Notes under the pieces: model-generated
Database searches by the model: none
The model's input: only the letters and a program-made list of their open reading frames with translations
Told to the model about the DNA's origin: nothing
Position numbers and translations under genes: made by a program
Source of the DNA: a virus
IMG/VR virus record: IMGVR_UViG_3300029983_000007
Span: 186,001 to 250,000 of that record
Reading direction: 5' to 3' (one strand)
DNA length: 64,000 bases
Part shown: piece after piece, positions 49,208-58,362 of the stretch
Layout of the letters: the number at the start of each line of letters is the position of its first letter
Position numbering within the stretch: position 1 is the stretch's first letter

Positions 49208-51592
49208 ATGAACGTAACTCAAGGAGTTTTTAAAAATACTAGTATCTATGGAATGACATTTATAGATAAATACTCAGGAATAAAATCAATTATAACAAGT
49301 GAAGGCTATATGTCTAAATTTTTAGATAAGGCAAATACTAATACATCTCAAACATCTACTATTTTATCAGATGATAATACTTATTATAACATAGTTGAAG
49401 ATTGCACTTTAAATAATTGTAATATTGAGACTGGTAGATTTATTAATTGTATTATAACTGGAAATAATGATATGTCAAATTATATAAAAAACGGATATTT
49501 TAGTGGCTGTACATTTTATAATTATGTTATTGATGACGGTAAATTTGTTGGCTGTTCAATGGATGATACTAATATTTTCAATAATGGTTTTTGGGATAAT
49601 GAAAATTCTGATTTTTCATGGACAAAACCATGGACAAGTGGAGTATGGAATAGTGGTAAATTTGATAATCCTTATGGCTGGTATGGTGGAACATTTAATG
49701 GTGGAACATTTGAGAATAGTTATTGGTCAGGAGGTACTGCCAACGGAGGTACATTTATTGGTATAAAATGGCATGATGGACTAGTACGTTATGCTGATTT
49801 TATTGATGAATGTATATTCGAAAATGGTGTGTTTAATAATGGAACATTTACAGATAGTTCATTTAATGGAGGTTATTTTAATGGAGGTACAATGAAGAAT
49901 TCAAATATTTATGGTAGTTCAGTGAAGTCTGTTATAAATGGAGGAATAATTTTTAATTGTAATATTGATGGAGATGTTGATATTAATGGTGGATATTTTG
50001 AAAATGATTCAAATTTATATTCAATATATAATGCAAATGTATACAATTCAAATATGTCAAATTTAAATGTCATAGGTGGTAATTTTTATAATGGAAATTA
50101 TAAAAATATAATTTTTTATGGAGGTGATATATTTAACGGTTTCTATTATAATATAAATTCATCAGTATTAAAAATGCTAAGTGAAGATGGAAATTTTTTA
50201 ATAATGGAAGATGGTAGTAATGCATTATTTGAAGAAAGTGCAAATGAATTATTATTTGGATTAACTATTCATAATGGAACATTTAGAAATAGTATATTTG
50301 AAGATACAAATATAAAAAATGGAAATTTTACTAATTGTTATTCAAAAAATAGTCTTTTTGAATATAGTGTATATACTGATGGAAATATGCTTGATTGTGT
50401 TTGGAGAGATGGATATTGGAATGATGGAGCATTTATTACTACTATGATAAATTCAGGATCATCAAATTCATTAGCAATAAATGTAAATGCAACAACAACA
50501 TCAACTACTACAATTTATTCTAGTCCAACCACCACTACAACTACTACTTACTCTGGTTTAACTACTACAACCACCACTACAATGTTAGGTACATTTATAA
50601 TAAATAGTATTAATTATAGTGAATTGTTTGATAATTCTGTCGATATTAAATTTAGTGGAGTACCATCAGGATCAACAACTATCATAATTTATTGCTCATC
50701 AGATGGAATAAATTACGATTTTAGTTCAGCAGGTAATGTAGTTTCTCCTAGAAAATTTAGTTTAAATGGCAAGCCAAATACTACATTAACATTTAAATTG
50801 ACAGCATTAGGAGGTATTAGTCCAGTAGATTCAAATATTTACTTATTTAATAATGTAAATACAACTACAACTACTACATCTTCATATAATCCTATATCTT
50901 CTGTAGATTTAACTGAAAAATCTATGTATTCATTATATATGTTTATTTATGGTGGAGTTCCTCCATATACATATACATTTTCAGCATATCCTGAAACTTG
51001 TGGATCATTGTCAATAAGTCCTGGTACAACAAACATAAATAGTAACACACTATCATATACAGCTGGAAATTATATCGGCGCGATATATCATGTTGTTGCA
51101 TCTGTTCATGACTCAGTAAACACATTACATAATGTATATTCTAATGAGTTGATAGTAACTATGACATGTTTAGTTCCTAATACATTAATTACAATGTTTG
51201 ATAATTCAACTAAGTTATTAAGTGATATTAATATTGGAGATAAGTTGTTATCAATTTCTAATGATGCATATGTTGAATCCAATGTTACTAGTAAGTCAAC
51301 ACATCTTGTTTTTAGTATAGTTAACATTAATCAAGGTTTATTAGAATCATCAGAAGGACATGTACATTTAATTAAAATTGAAGATTCAATAATTGAAATA
51401 GATGCAATAAATCTTAAAGTTGGTGACATTTTAATAAATAAAGATAAGCAAGAAGTTCCAATAACAAGCATATCGATAGTAAATATGGAGCAATTAGTTA
51501 TAAATATATCGACTGATTTAGGTACATATATAGCGAACAATATACTAACACATAATAAATCTATTTGTCGTGAGCAAATTCAATTGATTTAA
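49208..51592 (+). CDS. large surface protein with NGGxF repeats, Thr linkers and a C-terminal Hint domain
   Basis: 794 aa. Residues 60-430 are pentapeptide-like beta-helix repeats (FNGGTFENSYWSGG, FNNGTFTDSSFNGGYFNGG). Thr-run linkers surround two Ig-like domains (FSGVPSGSTTIIIYC; GGVPPYTYTFSA). From C654 (CLVPNTLITMFDNSTKLL) to THN (781-783) it reads as a Hint/intein-like domain: N-terminal Cys, SEGHVH B-block His, and ANNILTHN at the end. The residue after HN is Lys, so splicing is unlikely and autocleavage is more so. Probably a tail or fibre protein. Confidence 0.82.
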   Translation: MNVTQGVFKNTSIYGMTFIDKYSGIKSIITSEGYMSKFLDKANTNTSQTSTILSDDNTYYNIVEDCTLNNCNIETGRFINCIITGNNDMSNYIKNGYFSGCTFYNYVIDDGKFVGCSMDDTNIFNNGFWDNENSDFSWTKPWTSGVWNSGKFDNPYGWYGGTFNGGTFENSYWSGGTANGGTFIGIKWHDGLVRYADFIDECIFENGVFNNGTFTDSSFNGGYFNGGTMKNSNIYGSSVKSVINGGIIFNCNIDGDVDINGGYFENDSNLYSIYNANVYNSNMSNLNVIGGNFYNGNYKNIIFYGGDIFNGFYYNINSSVLKMLSEDGNFLIMEDGSNALFEESANELLFGLTIHNGTFRNSIFEDTNIKNGNFTNCYSKNSLFEYSVYTDGNMLDCVWRDGYWNDGAFITTMINSGSSNSLAINVNATTTSTTTIYSSPTTTTTTTYSGLTTTTTTTMLGTFIINSINYSELFDNSVDIKFSGVPSGSTTIIIYCSSDGINYDFSSAGNVVSPRKFSLNGKPNTTLTFKLTALGGISPVDSNIYLFNNVNTTTTTTSSYNPISSVDLTEKSMYSLYMFIYGGVPPYTYTFSAYPETCGSLSISPGTTNINSNTLSYTAGNYIGAIYHVVASVHDSVNTLHNVYSNELIVTMTCLVPNTLITMFDNSTKLLSDINIGDKLLSISNDAYVESNVTSKSTHLVFSIVNINQGLLESSEGHVHLIKIEDSIIEIDAINLKVGDILINKDKQEVPITSISIVNMEQLVINISTDLGTYIANNILTHNKSICREQIQLI

Positions 51593-51627
51593 TAATACAT
51601 TAAATTATAAAATAAAATAAAATAAAT

Positions 51628-51999
51628 ATGCCAATAACATCTTCTGTAATTATAGATAGATATCCAAATGGAGATATTGCATCAGGACAGTTAGTTGATT
51701 TTTTTATAACTAGCGGTTACACATCATATTCCACATATAAATGGTATTTAATATCAGGTAGTACAAGTACTTTAATTAGTACTCAAAGCGGTTGTACTGT
51801 ATTATTTAGTGATATCGGAAATTTTTCAGTGAATTTAGAATTATCTAATTATCCAGAATCTTGGACTGGAGGACATTTCTATGGTGGAGATTTTGAAGGA
51901 TTTTTTGGAGGAGGCACATTTAATTATGGTAAATTAAATGGCTATGATATTAATAAAATAAACACTAACAATAAAATATTTATTGAAAAAATAATTTAA
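51628..51999 (+). CDS. Ig-like/NGGxF structural protein, 123 aa
   Basis: A PKD/Ig-type beta sandwich (DFFITSGYTSYSTYKWYLIS...FSDIGNFSVNLELSN) followed by the repeat type of the large neighbour (WTGGHFYGGDFEGFFGGGTF). Likely a partner or fragment of the same virion structure. Confidence 0.7.
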   Translation: MPITSSVIIDRYPNGDIASGQLVDFFITSGYTSYSTYKWYLISGSTSTLISTQSGCTVLFSDIGNFSVNLELSNYPESWTGGHFYGGDFEGFFGGGTFNYGKLNGYDINKINTNNKIFIEKII

Positions 52000-52044
52000 A
52001 TTAAACTTATAATTTTTTTAATAATAAAAATAAATAAAAATTAA

Positions 52045-52851
52045 ATGGAAAAAAATTTAGAATTTATAAAAAAATACTATCCTTTATTGTTTTTTGTTAT
52101 GATTGTATTGTTGTCAGTGGTTCTTTTTCAAACTTGTTCGAATCTAAGTAAAGAAAAAGCAAATAATGAATTTCAATCTAAATTATATACACAAAATATT
52201 AGAGCAATGACTGATAGCGTATCAAAAGAATATAATAAAAAATTAGATGCTTATGAGTTTACAAAAGATAACTTAGTTTTAAATAAATTATCAGATTTGG
52301 AACAATATAACAAATCGTTGTCAGACCAATTAAAAAATGTAAAAGGAGATGTATTATCTGCTATACAATCAAATGTTGAAGGAAATCTTGGAGGTATACA
52401 AGGTTCAAACAATTTAGCAGTTTTAGATAGTGCATCAAATCATTATGGGTTAAAGTTTTCAACTAATTATGTTGATAGTGGATTTAGACAAAAAATTGTT
52501 GGAACAAGTAAATTTTATGCTATTCCAAATGAAAGTACAAAGAAATGGAATATTAAGCCTGACGTTACTGTTCTTGATACAAATTTGACTAGTATTAGCG
52601 TAACTTATGGATTTAAAGACTTGAAAAATAAATATCAAGTATTTGCAATATCTAAATCACCAAAAGTTCAAGTGACAGATTTAACTGGCGGATATTTTAT
52701 TGATAAGCAAATTGTACCACCTGCAAAACCAAAAAAATGGGGAATTGGACCTTATGGAGGATTTGGATTAAACACAGCACCTAATTTAGGTAATCCACAA
52801 TTTGGTTGGAGTATAGGATTTGGCTTACATTATAATATTTTACAGTGGTAA
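52045..52851 (+). CDS. membrane-anchored coiled-coil protein with barrel-like end, 268 aa
   Basis: N-terminal transmembrane helix (YPLLFFVMIVLLSVVLF), a coiled coil (residues 40-110), then a beta-rich C-terminus ending WGIGPYGGFGLN...FGWSIGFGLHYNILQW. The shape (inner-membrane anchor, rod, outer-face domain) recalls proteins of Bacteroidota phages that may bridge the envelope; function not established. Confidence 0.72.
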   Translation: MEKNLEFIKKYYPLLFFVMIVLLSVVLFQTCSNLSKEKANNEFQSKLYTQNIRAMTDSVSKEYNKKLDAYEFTKDNLVLNKLSDLEQYNKSLSDQLKNVKGDVLSAIQSNVEGNLGGIQGSNNLAVLDSASNHYGLKFSTNYVDSGFRQKIVGTSKFYAIPNESTKKWNIKPDVTVLDTNLTSISVTYGFKDLKNKYQVFAISKSPKVQVTDLTGGYFIDKQIVPPAKPKKWGIGPYGGFGLNTAPNLGNPQFGWSIGFGLHYNILQW

Positions 52852-52852
52852 T

Positions 52853-53083
52853 ATGAAAATAGATTTTAATATAAACGAAAAAAATTCTATAACAATAACA
52901 GTTATAGAATTATCAAACAACAGAAAACGCATTTCAGTGCCATTGGATACTTTAAGTCGTAAAAAAACAAAAATGGCTATAGATATATTAAGAAATATTG
53001 ATAATAATTGGCTAAATAAACAAATTTATATTAAAAAACGTGAAAATCGTAAAAATAAATTAACTGAAATATGGAAAATATGA
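52853..53083 (+). CDS. small tag-B-like protein, 76 aa
   Basis: Start at 52853 (MKIDFNINEKNSITITV), just after the previous stop. Basic, ending KKRENRKNKLTEIWKI, a tag B variant. Unrecognised. Confidence 0.68.
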   Translation: MKIDFNINEKNSITITVIELSNNRKRISVPLDTLSRKKTKMAIDILRNIDNNWLNKQIYIKKRENRKNKLTEIWKI

Positions 53084-53232
53084 TACCAAATAAAAATGGA
53101 AGAATTTATCCTAAAGAATTATTTGAAAAATACTTAGATGAATATAATAGAACTATATTTAAGCAATTAATAAAATCAGAAAGAAAAACTAAATTAAAAA
53201 AAATAGAAAATGTACAATTCAGAAATGACTGA
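53071..53232 (+). CDS. small tag-B-like protein, 53 aa
   Basis: MENMIPNKNGRIYPKELFEKYLDEYNRTIFKQL...SERKTKLKKIENV. Overlaps the preceding gene by 13 nt and the following one by 23 nt; the tag B-like segment encodes the start region of the next gene. Confidence 0.6.
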   Translation: MENMIPNKNGRIYPKELFEKYLDEYNRTIFKQLIKSERKTKLKKIENVQFRND

Positions 53233-53509
53233 ATGGGATAATATAAAAGAATTCGTTAATTTACATATTAAATTTACTAGAAGAGATTTATATGTTTATG
53301 GATTTTCTAGAACAGGAGAGCAATATATTTTACTTTTGAAGCATGTTGGATTTGTAAATAAAGTAGATATTGCTAAATATGAGAGATTGTGTAAAATTCC
53401 TGATACATTATCATCAACTAAAATATCTAATTTGGTAAAAAACAAATATAATTGTGTAAAATATATTAGAAAAATTAAATTAATAAATATTAAAACTCTT
53501 TACGATTAA
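53210..53509 (+). CDS. small tag-B-like protein, 99 aa
   Basis: Contains FTRRDLYVYGFSRTGEQYILL and ends CVKYIRKIKLINIKTLYD. Start at 53210 or 53225 (both ATG in frame). Terminated by a strong hairpin. Unrecognised. Confidence 0.68.
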   Translation: MYNSEMTEWDNIKEFVNLHIKFTRRDLYVYGFSRTGEQYILLLKHVGFVNKVDIAKYERLCKIPDTLSSTKISNLVKNKYNCVKYIRKIKLINIKTLYD

Positions 53510-53525
53510 GTAAAGAGTTTTTTTT
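53492..53525. terminator. bidirectional terminator
   Basis: AAAACTCTTTAC / GTAAAGAGTTTT, 6-nt loop, T run; lies between convergent genes. Confidence 0.85.
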
Positions 53526-54816
53526 ATATGACATTCATTATAATTGTGTTGCTAACATAAATACCACTCATTACACATAAAACTTCAGCATCGTTTGGTA
53601 TTGAATAAGGTGAAGATGTATATAAATTATTATTTGTACCTACTAAAAATCCATTAACATACCATTGAAATGACGGATTTACATAGCAAGACGAAAATGC
53701 ATAAAAATTAGCACTATCATAATTATGAATAGTAGTAAAATCAGTATTAATTTCAAATAATGGTGGAGTGACTTCTACAGTGATATTATTACTTGTATAA
53801 TTAATATTAAAATCATTATCTCTAACAACACAATAAACAACATCATCTGTGTTGAAGTTATTGTATGAAAAAATTTTATTATTTGTTCCTACAGAAAGTG
53901 AAATTCCATTTCTAATTATAAACCATTGATAATTAATATTTTGAGAATATCCTAAATTTGTTGATGTAAAAATTATAGAATTATTCGAGCAAATAGGTAC
54001 TTTATTATTAACAAAATTAATTGGAATATTAGAAGATATAGTTATATTATTATTACCTGAAATTAGTGATATATTTTGAGTTTTTTTCTCATCTGAATTT
54101 ATATGTACTGTAACATTATTTATAATATAGCCATCTTTATAGCTCTTTATTATATTATCACCTTTCACTGAATTTAAAATATAATATCCATTTGAATCTG
54201 TTGTGTGTATTCGTTTTGATCCTGATAATGTTACCATTACACCTGGTGTTGGAATTCCATTTATACTAACAATACCACTTATTGTTGAGAATCCAACATT
54301 TAGAATGTTGCAATTATAGAATACAACTCCATCAGATACTGATTTATATAAATAGCCTCCTCTGCATGATATTTTACTAATTTGTTGATATTTTAATGAA
54401 TATCCAGATGGTATGTCATTATAATGTCTATTTATTACAATTTCATTTTTTGATTGATTTACATATAATATTTTATATCCTAAATAATATCTATTGCTAC
54501 CCTCATCAGGAACAGACGGATTTTCAAGATTGAAAATGTTTGACATTGATTTAGTTGATGCATATGTAATATATGCAGTATCTCCTACAACGAAATTACT
54601 TTGAACTTCAGTGTAAATTTTTATATAACCGTTCCAATTTGAATAAATTTCTAATATATTAACAGCATTCTTGATATTAATATAGTCATTAGTTTTTTGT
54701 GCTACTTGAGATTTTATTAAATTTATGTTACCATTCAATGATGACGATACATTTGATGATGTTACTCCAGATGTATTTACTGTTATTCTATTTGTTGATA
54801 ATTTTATTGTTGGCAC
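53524..54816 (-). CDS. structural/adhesin protein with a carboxypeptidase-regulatory-like and two Ig-like domains
   Basis: 430 aa. Residues about 170-240 (TISGIVSINGIPTPGVMVTL...TTDSNGYYILNSV) match a carboxypeptidase regulatory-like beta sandwich. Two similar Ig/PKD-like repeats follow, each with xxYQWF/FQWYVNG and VGTNNxIF/LY. The N-terminal 150 residues look like a baseplate or neck attachment domain. Probably a virion decoration or tail protein. Confidence 0.78.
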   Translation of the reverse strand: MPTIKLSTNRITVNTSGVTSSNVSSSLNGNINLIKSQVAQKTNDYINIKNAVNILEIYSNWNGYIKIYTEVQSNFVVGDTAYITYASTKSMSNIFNLENPSVPDEGSNRYYLGYKILYVNQSKNEIVINRHYNDIPSGYSLKYQQISKISCRGGYLYKSVSDGVVFYNCNILNVGFSTISGIVSINGIPTPGVMVTLSGSKRIHTTDSNGYYILNSVKGDNIIKSYKDGYIINNVTVHINSDEKKTQNISLISGNNNITISSNIPINFVNNKVPICSNNSIIFTSTNLGYSQNINYQWFIIRNGISLSVGTNNKIFSYNNFNTDDVVYCVVRDNDFNINYTSNNITVEVTPPLFEINTDFTTIHNYDSANFYAFSSCYVNPSFQWYVNGFLVGTNNNLYTSSPYSIPNDAEVLCVMSGIYVSNTIIMNVI

Positions 54817-54941
54817 GATACTAACTATTATTTTTCTTATATATAAAAAATATTAATTTCAATTAATAATAGTGTATATATTTGGTAATATATTTATAAG
54901 TAACTATCTTTATATAATTAATCAATTAAAAATTAAATACT

Positions 54942-55397
54942 ATGTGGATAAAAATTAATGATGTACCTTTACATATGAGTTTAATCATAAACATTAGTAA
55001 AATTGAAAAAATAAATAGTGATAATATTAATCAATTCTTTGATAGATTTCGTACATTTGATTTATCAAATGTACGTCATAGAAATAGTATTGATATTGTT
55101 GAACGTGGGTTTAAATTAGAACGTGTATATAATCATTCTAAACAAAACAGTATAGGTGAGCTATGTCATTATGAAAAAGGTAATTTTCCTGGTGAAATTA
55201 TTATAAAAGAATCAAATTTTAAAATGAATAGTGACAAATATTTATTTGAAGTTAATTATAAAAAAATGAATGATGATGAAATATATAAAATATCATCAGA
55301 AATATATGACACATTTGAAGATGCAGAAAAAACACAAGACTTTTTATTATCAAAAATGAACGATATTGAAATGTCAGTAAGTAATATTAAAATATAA
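54942..55397 (+). CDS. hypothetical protein MWIKIN-family copy 1, 151 aa
   Basis: Begins MWIKINDVPLHMSLIINISKIEKI and ends LSKMNDIEMSVSNIKI. The neighbouring gene is a paralogue sharing both ends. An alpha/beta body with DTFEDAEKTQDFLL. Two members in tandem suggest a short-range duplication; no known family. Confidence 0.78.
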   Translation: MWIKINDVPLHMSLIINISKIEKINSDNINQFFDRFRTFDLSNVRHRNSIDIVERGFKLERVYNHSKQNSIGELCHYEKGNFPGEIIIKESNFKMNSDKYLFEVNYKKMNDDEIYKISSEIYDTFEDAEKTQDFLLSKMNDIEMSVSNIKI

Positions 55398-55407
55398 TAA
55401 TATAAAA

Positions 55408-55875
55408 ATGTGGATAAAAATTAATGGATTACCAATACAAGTCAGTTCAATTAAAAACATAAGTAAAATTGAACAAATATCAGAAGATATGATAATTAAA
55501 TACTATAATAAAAGTTCAAGAAACAGGTTTTATAGTTCAGATGATATTAGTGAAAGCAGTAAAATTCAATATGTTAATAAATATATTACGTCAAATAACA
55601 AATCAACTGGAAACGTAATTAATTATTTAAAAAAAGAAGATGGTTCAGATGATTATGACCATATTATAAAATCCACATTTAAATTGAATTGTGACATATT
55701 TATATTTTATATTTGTGCAGAAGAAATATCATATTCTGAAGGTAAATGTAATTTATTTAATAATAATATTTATTCAAAAATTTTTGATACAATTGAAGAA
55801 GCGCAAGTTGTTCACAATAACTTATTGACAAAATTAAATGAAATTGAAATGTCACTTGTCAATATTGAAATATAA
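55408..55875 (+). CDS. hypothetical protein MWIKIN-family copy 2, 155 aa
   Basis: MWIKINGLPIQVSSIKNISKIEQI...DTIEEAQVVHNNLLTKLNEIEMSLVNIEI. Same layout as copy 1, with the middle diverged and Cys added. Confidence 0.78.
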   Translation: MWIKINGLPIQVSSIKNISKIEQISEDMIIKYYNKSSRNRFYSSDDISESSKIQYVNKYITSNNKSTGNVINYLKKEDGSDDYDHIIKSTFKLNCDIFIFYICAEEISYSEGKCNLFNNNIYSKIFDTIEEAQVVHNNLLTKLNEIEMSLVNIEI

Positions 55876-55877
55876 AA

Positions 55878-56078
55878 ATGAATTATAATGATATTTATAA
55901 GATTCCAAATATATCTGAGCTAGATAATTTAGCATATAGATTATATTGGAATGATAATCGTACATGTTTTGAAGGAAATGTAAATTTTTTAAAAAACCGT
56001 ATTAAATATATTAAATATTATGACTCAGCAAATCTATATTTAAGGAAAGAAAAAATAAAAAAACTCAGTAAGATTTGA
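55878..56078 (+). CDS. small tag-B protein, 66 aa
   Basis: MNYNDIYKIPNISELDNLAYRLYW...SANLYLRKEKIKKLSKI. Tag B is present although nothing overlaps its end; a terminator follows immediately. Confidence 0.7.
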   Translation: MNYNDIYKIPNISELDNLAYRLYWNDNRTCFEGNVNFLKNRIKYIKYYDSANLYLRKEKIKKLSKI

Positions 56079-56097
56079 TTCTTACTGAGTTTTTTTT
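56057..56097. terminator. bidirectional terminator
   Basis: AAAACTCAGTAAGA / TCTTACTGAGTTTT with a 6-nt loop, flanked by A and T runs, between convergent genes. Confidence 0.88.
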
Positions 56098-56935
56098 AAT
56101 AGTTCATTACAATTATTTCAACTGATGTTTTTTTACCATTCTTTGAAATTTTATCATAATCAAAATTGAGTTCTTTATATCTAAATCCATCTCTTATTAA
56201 TTGATTTAATAACCAAGATTTTTTATTGTTGTGTTCTAGTAATCCACTAATCATAAATGTAGAACCATCTTTGCTCAAATTTAAAAGATAATCGTGTAAT
56301 TGAATATCCATCTCTTGTTGATATACAACATTGTACCCAGCCTCTGAGATTTGATTTTTTGATATGTTTCCATTGGTATCTTCACAGTACCCATATGGCG
56401 GATCAGCATATATAAAAGATGGCTTTAATATTTTAATATCATTGAAATTTTTATTACTAAAAACAATTTTATCTTTATATTTTCTTATATGTTCAGTGAA
56501 CTCAATTACTTTTTTTTCTGTGCTATTATTCCATGAGCGATTTCCCCACGTCTGATTAAAGTCACCTGACTTGTTAAATCTCATCAAATTAGAGTTACAA
56601 CATAACATCAAAGCCCATAATCCTTCAGGCGTTTTATTTTTATTGTAATCTTCCCTTAGTTTTATGTAATCATCTTGATTTTCTTTATTAGGACATAACA
56701 TTTTAGTTTTTTTAATTATATCATCAGATTCAAGTAATCCTTTATGTATTCCTATTAAATCTGATATTATATCATTAGCTAGTACTTTTATATATTTGTC
56801 TACAACATTTGTATATATTGACCCACCTCCGCAGAAAAGGTCAATAAAATAATCTTTAGTATAATCCATCTCTGGTATTAATTGATCAAGAAGTTTGTAT
56901 TTGCTTCCAGTATACGAAAATGGTGTATTTATCAT
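56096..56935 (-). CDS. dam: Dam-type adenine-N6 DNA methyltransferase
   Basis: 279 aa. FSYTGSKYKLL start (SAM-binding motif X), DLFCGGGS (32-39, motif I) and YADPPYGY (176-183, motif IV DPPY) define a D12-class m6A methylase. It transfers methyl from SAM to adenine, probably in GATC-like sites, and may shield phage DNA from restriction. Last gene of its operon; ATGA overlap with the interrupted small gene upstream. Confidence 0.93.
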   Translation of the reverse strand: MINTPFSYTGSKYKLLDQLIPEMDYTKDYFIDLFCGGGSIYTNVVDKYIKVLANDIISDLIGIHKGLLESDDIIKKTKMLCPNKENQDDYIKLREDYNKNKTPEGLWALMLCCNSNLMRFNKSGDFNQTWGNRSWNNSTEKKVIEFTEHIRKYKDKIVFSNKNFNDIKILKPSFIYADPPYGYCEDTNGNISKNQISEAGYNVVYQQEMDIQLHDYLLNLSKDGSTFMISGLLEHNNKKSWLLNQLIRDGFRYKELNFDYDKISKNGKKTSVEIIVMNY

Positions 56936-57189
56936 TTGTTGTTAGATTTGTTGTTAGTTTTTGATGATGTGCACTTATTAGTTTTTGATGATGTATTAAC
57001 ATTTAAACTTTTAATTATTAATAATTTACTTCTTCTTTCTTTTTTCAAAAAAGAATCTTTAATTGCTTTTGATGTTTTAACTGATGCGATAATATAAGAC
57101 TAGTCATTGGATACTATCATTCTATTTTCTTCCAAATATGAATCACTATATATGATAATCCCTTGTAAAGTAAAATATTTATTCAGCAT
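56932..57189 (-). pseudogene. small tag-B gene with an in-frame TAG
   Basis: The frame from ATG 57189 (MLNKYFTLQGIIIYSDSYLE) meets TAG at 57102-57100 and continues openly (SYIIASVKTSKAIKDSFLKK, then RRSKLLIIKSLN) to TGA at 56934-56932. Both junctions are normal: it starts inside the previous gene's last codons and ends with ATGA on dam. A single nonsense change or readthrough; see findings. Confidence 0.7.
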
Positions 57190-57499
57190 TGTATTTTAGT
57201 ATTTCTATTATTTTATTATTTCTTTGTTCTTTAATGTTTATAAAATATTTATCAATATCACATTTAAGCCAAATTGAACATTCTTTTTTTATTGTTTTTT
57301 GTTTTTCATCAAATGTAGAAACTGTATCATTATTTAAGTGTTCTATTACGTTTTTAATTTTGTTATTTTCTATATAATAATATTTTTCTTTAATATAAAA
57401 TATTTTATATTTTTCATTAAAAGTATATTTTTCTGATGTAAAATGATTACTCATATTAATATCCTTCACTAAAATCAAAATATCTCCAATTTTATACAT
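57179..57499 (-). CDS. small tag-B protein of the GDK family, 106 aa
   Basis: MYKIGDILILVKDINMSN, FNEKYKIFYIKEKYYYIEN and KYFINIKEQRNNKIIEILK carry the landmarks of the 5-8.8 kb array family. Confidence 0.75.
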   Translation of the reverse strand: MYKIGDILILVKDINMSNHFTSEKYTFNEKYKIFYIKEKYYYIENNKIKNVIEHLNNDTVSTFDEKQKTIKKECSIWLKCDIDKYFINIKEQRNNKIIEILKYNAE

Positions 57500-57500
57500 T

Positions 57501-57854
57501 TTAATTTTTAATTAAAAATAAATCAAATTTACTTGCTACTTCTTTTAATCTATTATTAATGTCTTCAACTACATCATCATACTTATCAATAGTATTTTTA
57601 TTATCCATAAAATACACTTCCCAAAGCCAACCTCTTAGCTCTTGTAAATCACTAAAAGTTTCTATTAATTCTGATGCTTTAATAGGGTCATCTGAATATA
57701 ATTTTATAAGTAATTCAGAATAAGGCTCTATGCAAACAACTGAACTTATTTCTATATAATTATCTTTTTTATATACTTCTATATCAACTATAGATATTTT
57801 TTTATATTTTAATCTAAAATTCATTTTATAATTTTTTATTTTAATATTTTCCAT
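57501..57854 (-). CDS. hypothetical protein, 117 aa
   Basis: MENIKIKNYKMNFRLKYKKISIVDIEVYKK beta start, then helical (SELIETFSDLQELRGWLWEVYF). Overlaps the upstream gene by 19 nt; an alternative ATG at codon 11 would remove the overlap. Confidence 0.68.
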   Translation of the reverse strand: MENIKIKNYKMNFRLKYKKISIVDIEVYKKDNYIEISSVVCIEPYSELLIKLYSDDPIKASELIETFSDLQELRGWLWEVYFMDNKNTIDKYDDVVEDINNRLKEVASKFDLFLIKN

Positions 57855-58126
57855 TTATTTATTTTATTTAGTCTAGTTAATTTATTTAAACGTATAATTT
57901 TATCAGTATATCTATATTCACAATTATAATCCCAATTAGTATATGCTAAAAAAATTCCCAAGAAATGAATATTTAAGTCAAAACAGGTGTCTTCCTTACG
58001 TCCTTTCTTTGCTCCATTTGTACTACAATGAAAAAGTTTCCAGTGTTTTTTGTGATAACTTATTGATATTGATTTGCTACAATATCGTTTCTTACCATTA
58101 ATTTTTTTATTAAACCAGATTGTCAT
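57836..58126 (-). CDS. basic hypothetical protein, 96 aa
   Basis: Basic, aromatic-rich start (MTIWFNKKINGKKRYCSKSI) with Cys and His (LFHCSTNGAKKGRKEDTC); ends DKIIRLNKLTRLNKINKWKILK, a tag B-like repeat. Possibly nucleic-acid binding. Confidence 0.68.
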   Translation of the reverse strand: MTIWFNKKINGKKRYCSKSISISYHKKHWKLFHCSTNGAKKGRKEDTCFDLNIHFLGIFLAYTNWDYNCEYRYTDKIIRLNKLTRLNKINKWKILK

Positions 58127-58127
58127 T

Positions 58128-58362
58128 TTATGTCATTAGTTTTCTTTGATAATTACTTAAATATTTTTCATTTGTGTGAGGATCACCATATTTGTCAATT
58201 GGAATTTTTTGTTATAATCCTTTCCAACTATTTCCAACTGTAAAATTTCTAACTGTTAATAGATTATTTTTGCTTAATGCAGTGAAGAAATCTCTTGAGT
58301 GAGCATTATATACAGTTTGTCCTACAAAAACTTGTGCTTGATTTTATAAAATAATTATCCAT
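58128..58362 (-). pseudogene. doubly damaged small gene
   Basis: After ATG 58362 (MDNYFIKSS) the reading must shift frame to follow the long open stretch QAQVFVGQTVYNAHSRDFF...VGNSWKGL, which ends at TAA 58214-58212 and then continues QKIPIDKYGDPHTNEKYL to TAA at 58128. So at least one frameshift and one nonsense change. It fills the space between two intact genes exactly. Confidence 0.6.

Noticed and set aside
54860-54890. TATATTTG before the 54942 gene as a promoter
   Set aside because: There is no TTTG-like element 19-20 nt upstream; the match alone is expected by chance in this composition.
56882-57097. Plus-strand reading frame over the region before dam
   Set aside because: It is the complement of the nonsense-interrupted tag-B gene, whose junctions on both sides fit the operon.
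3129-57102. Recoding of TAG as an amino acid (as in some Bacteroidota phages)
   Set aside because: TAG ends both the helicase and the endonuclease genes where they converge, only one gene has an in-frame TAG, other broken genes have TAA, and no suppressor anticodon was seen among the tRNAs.
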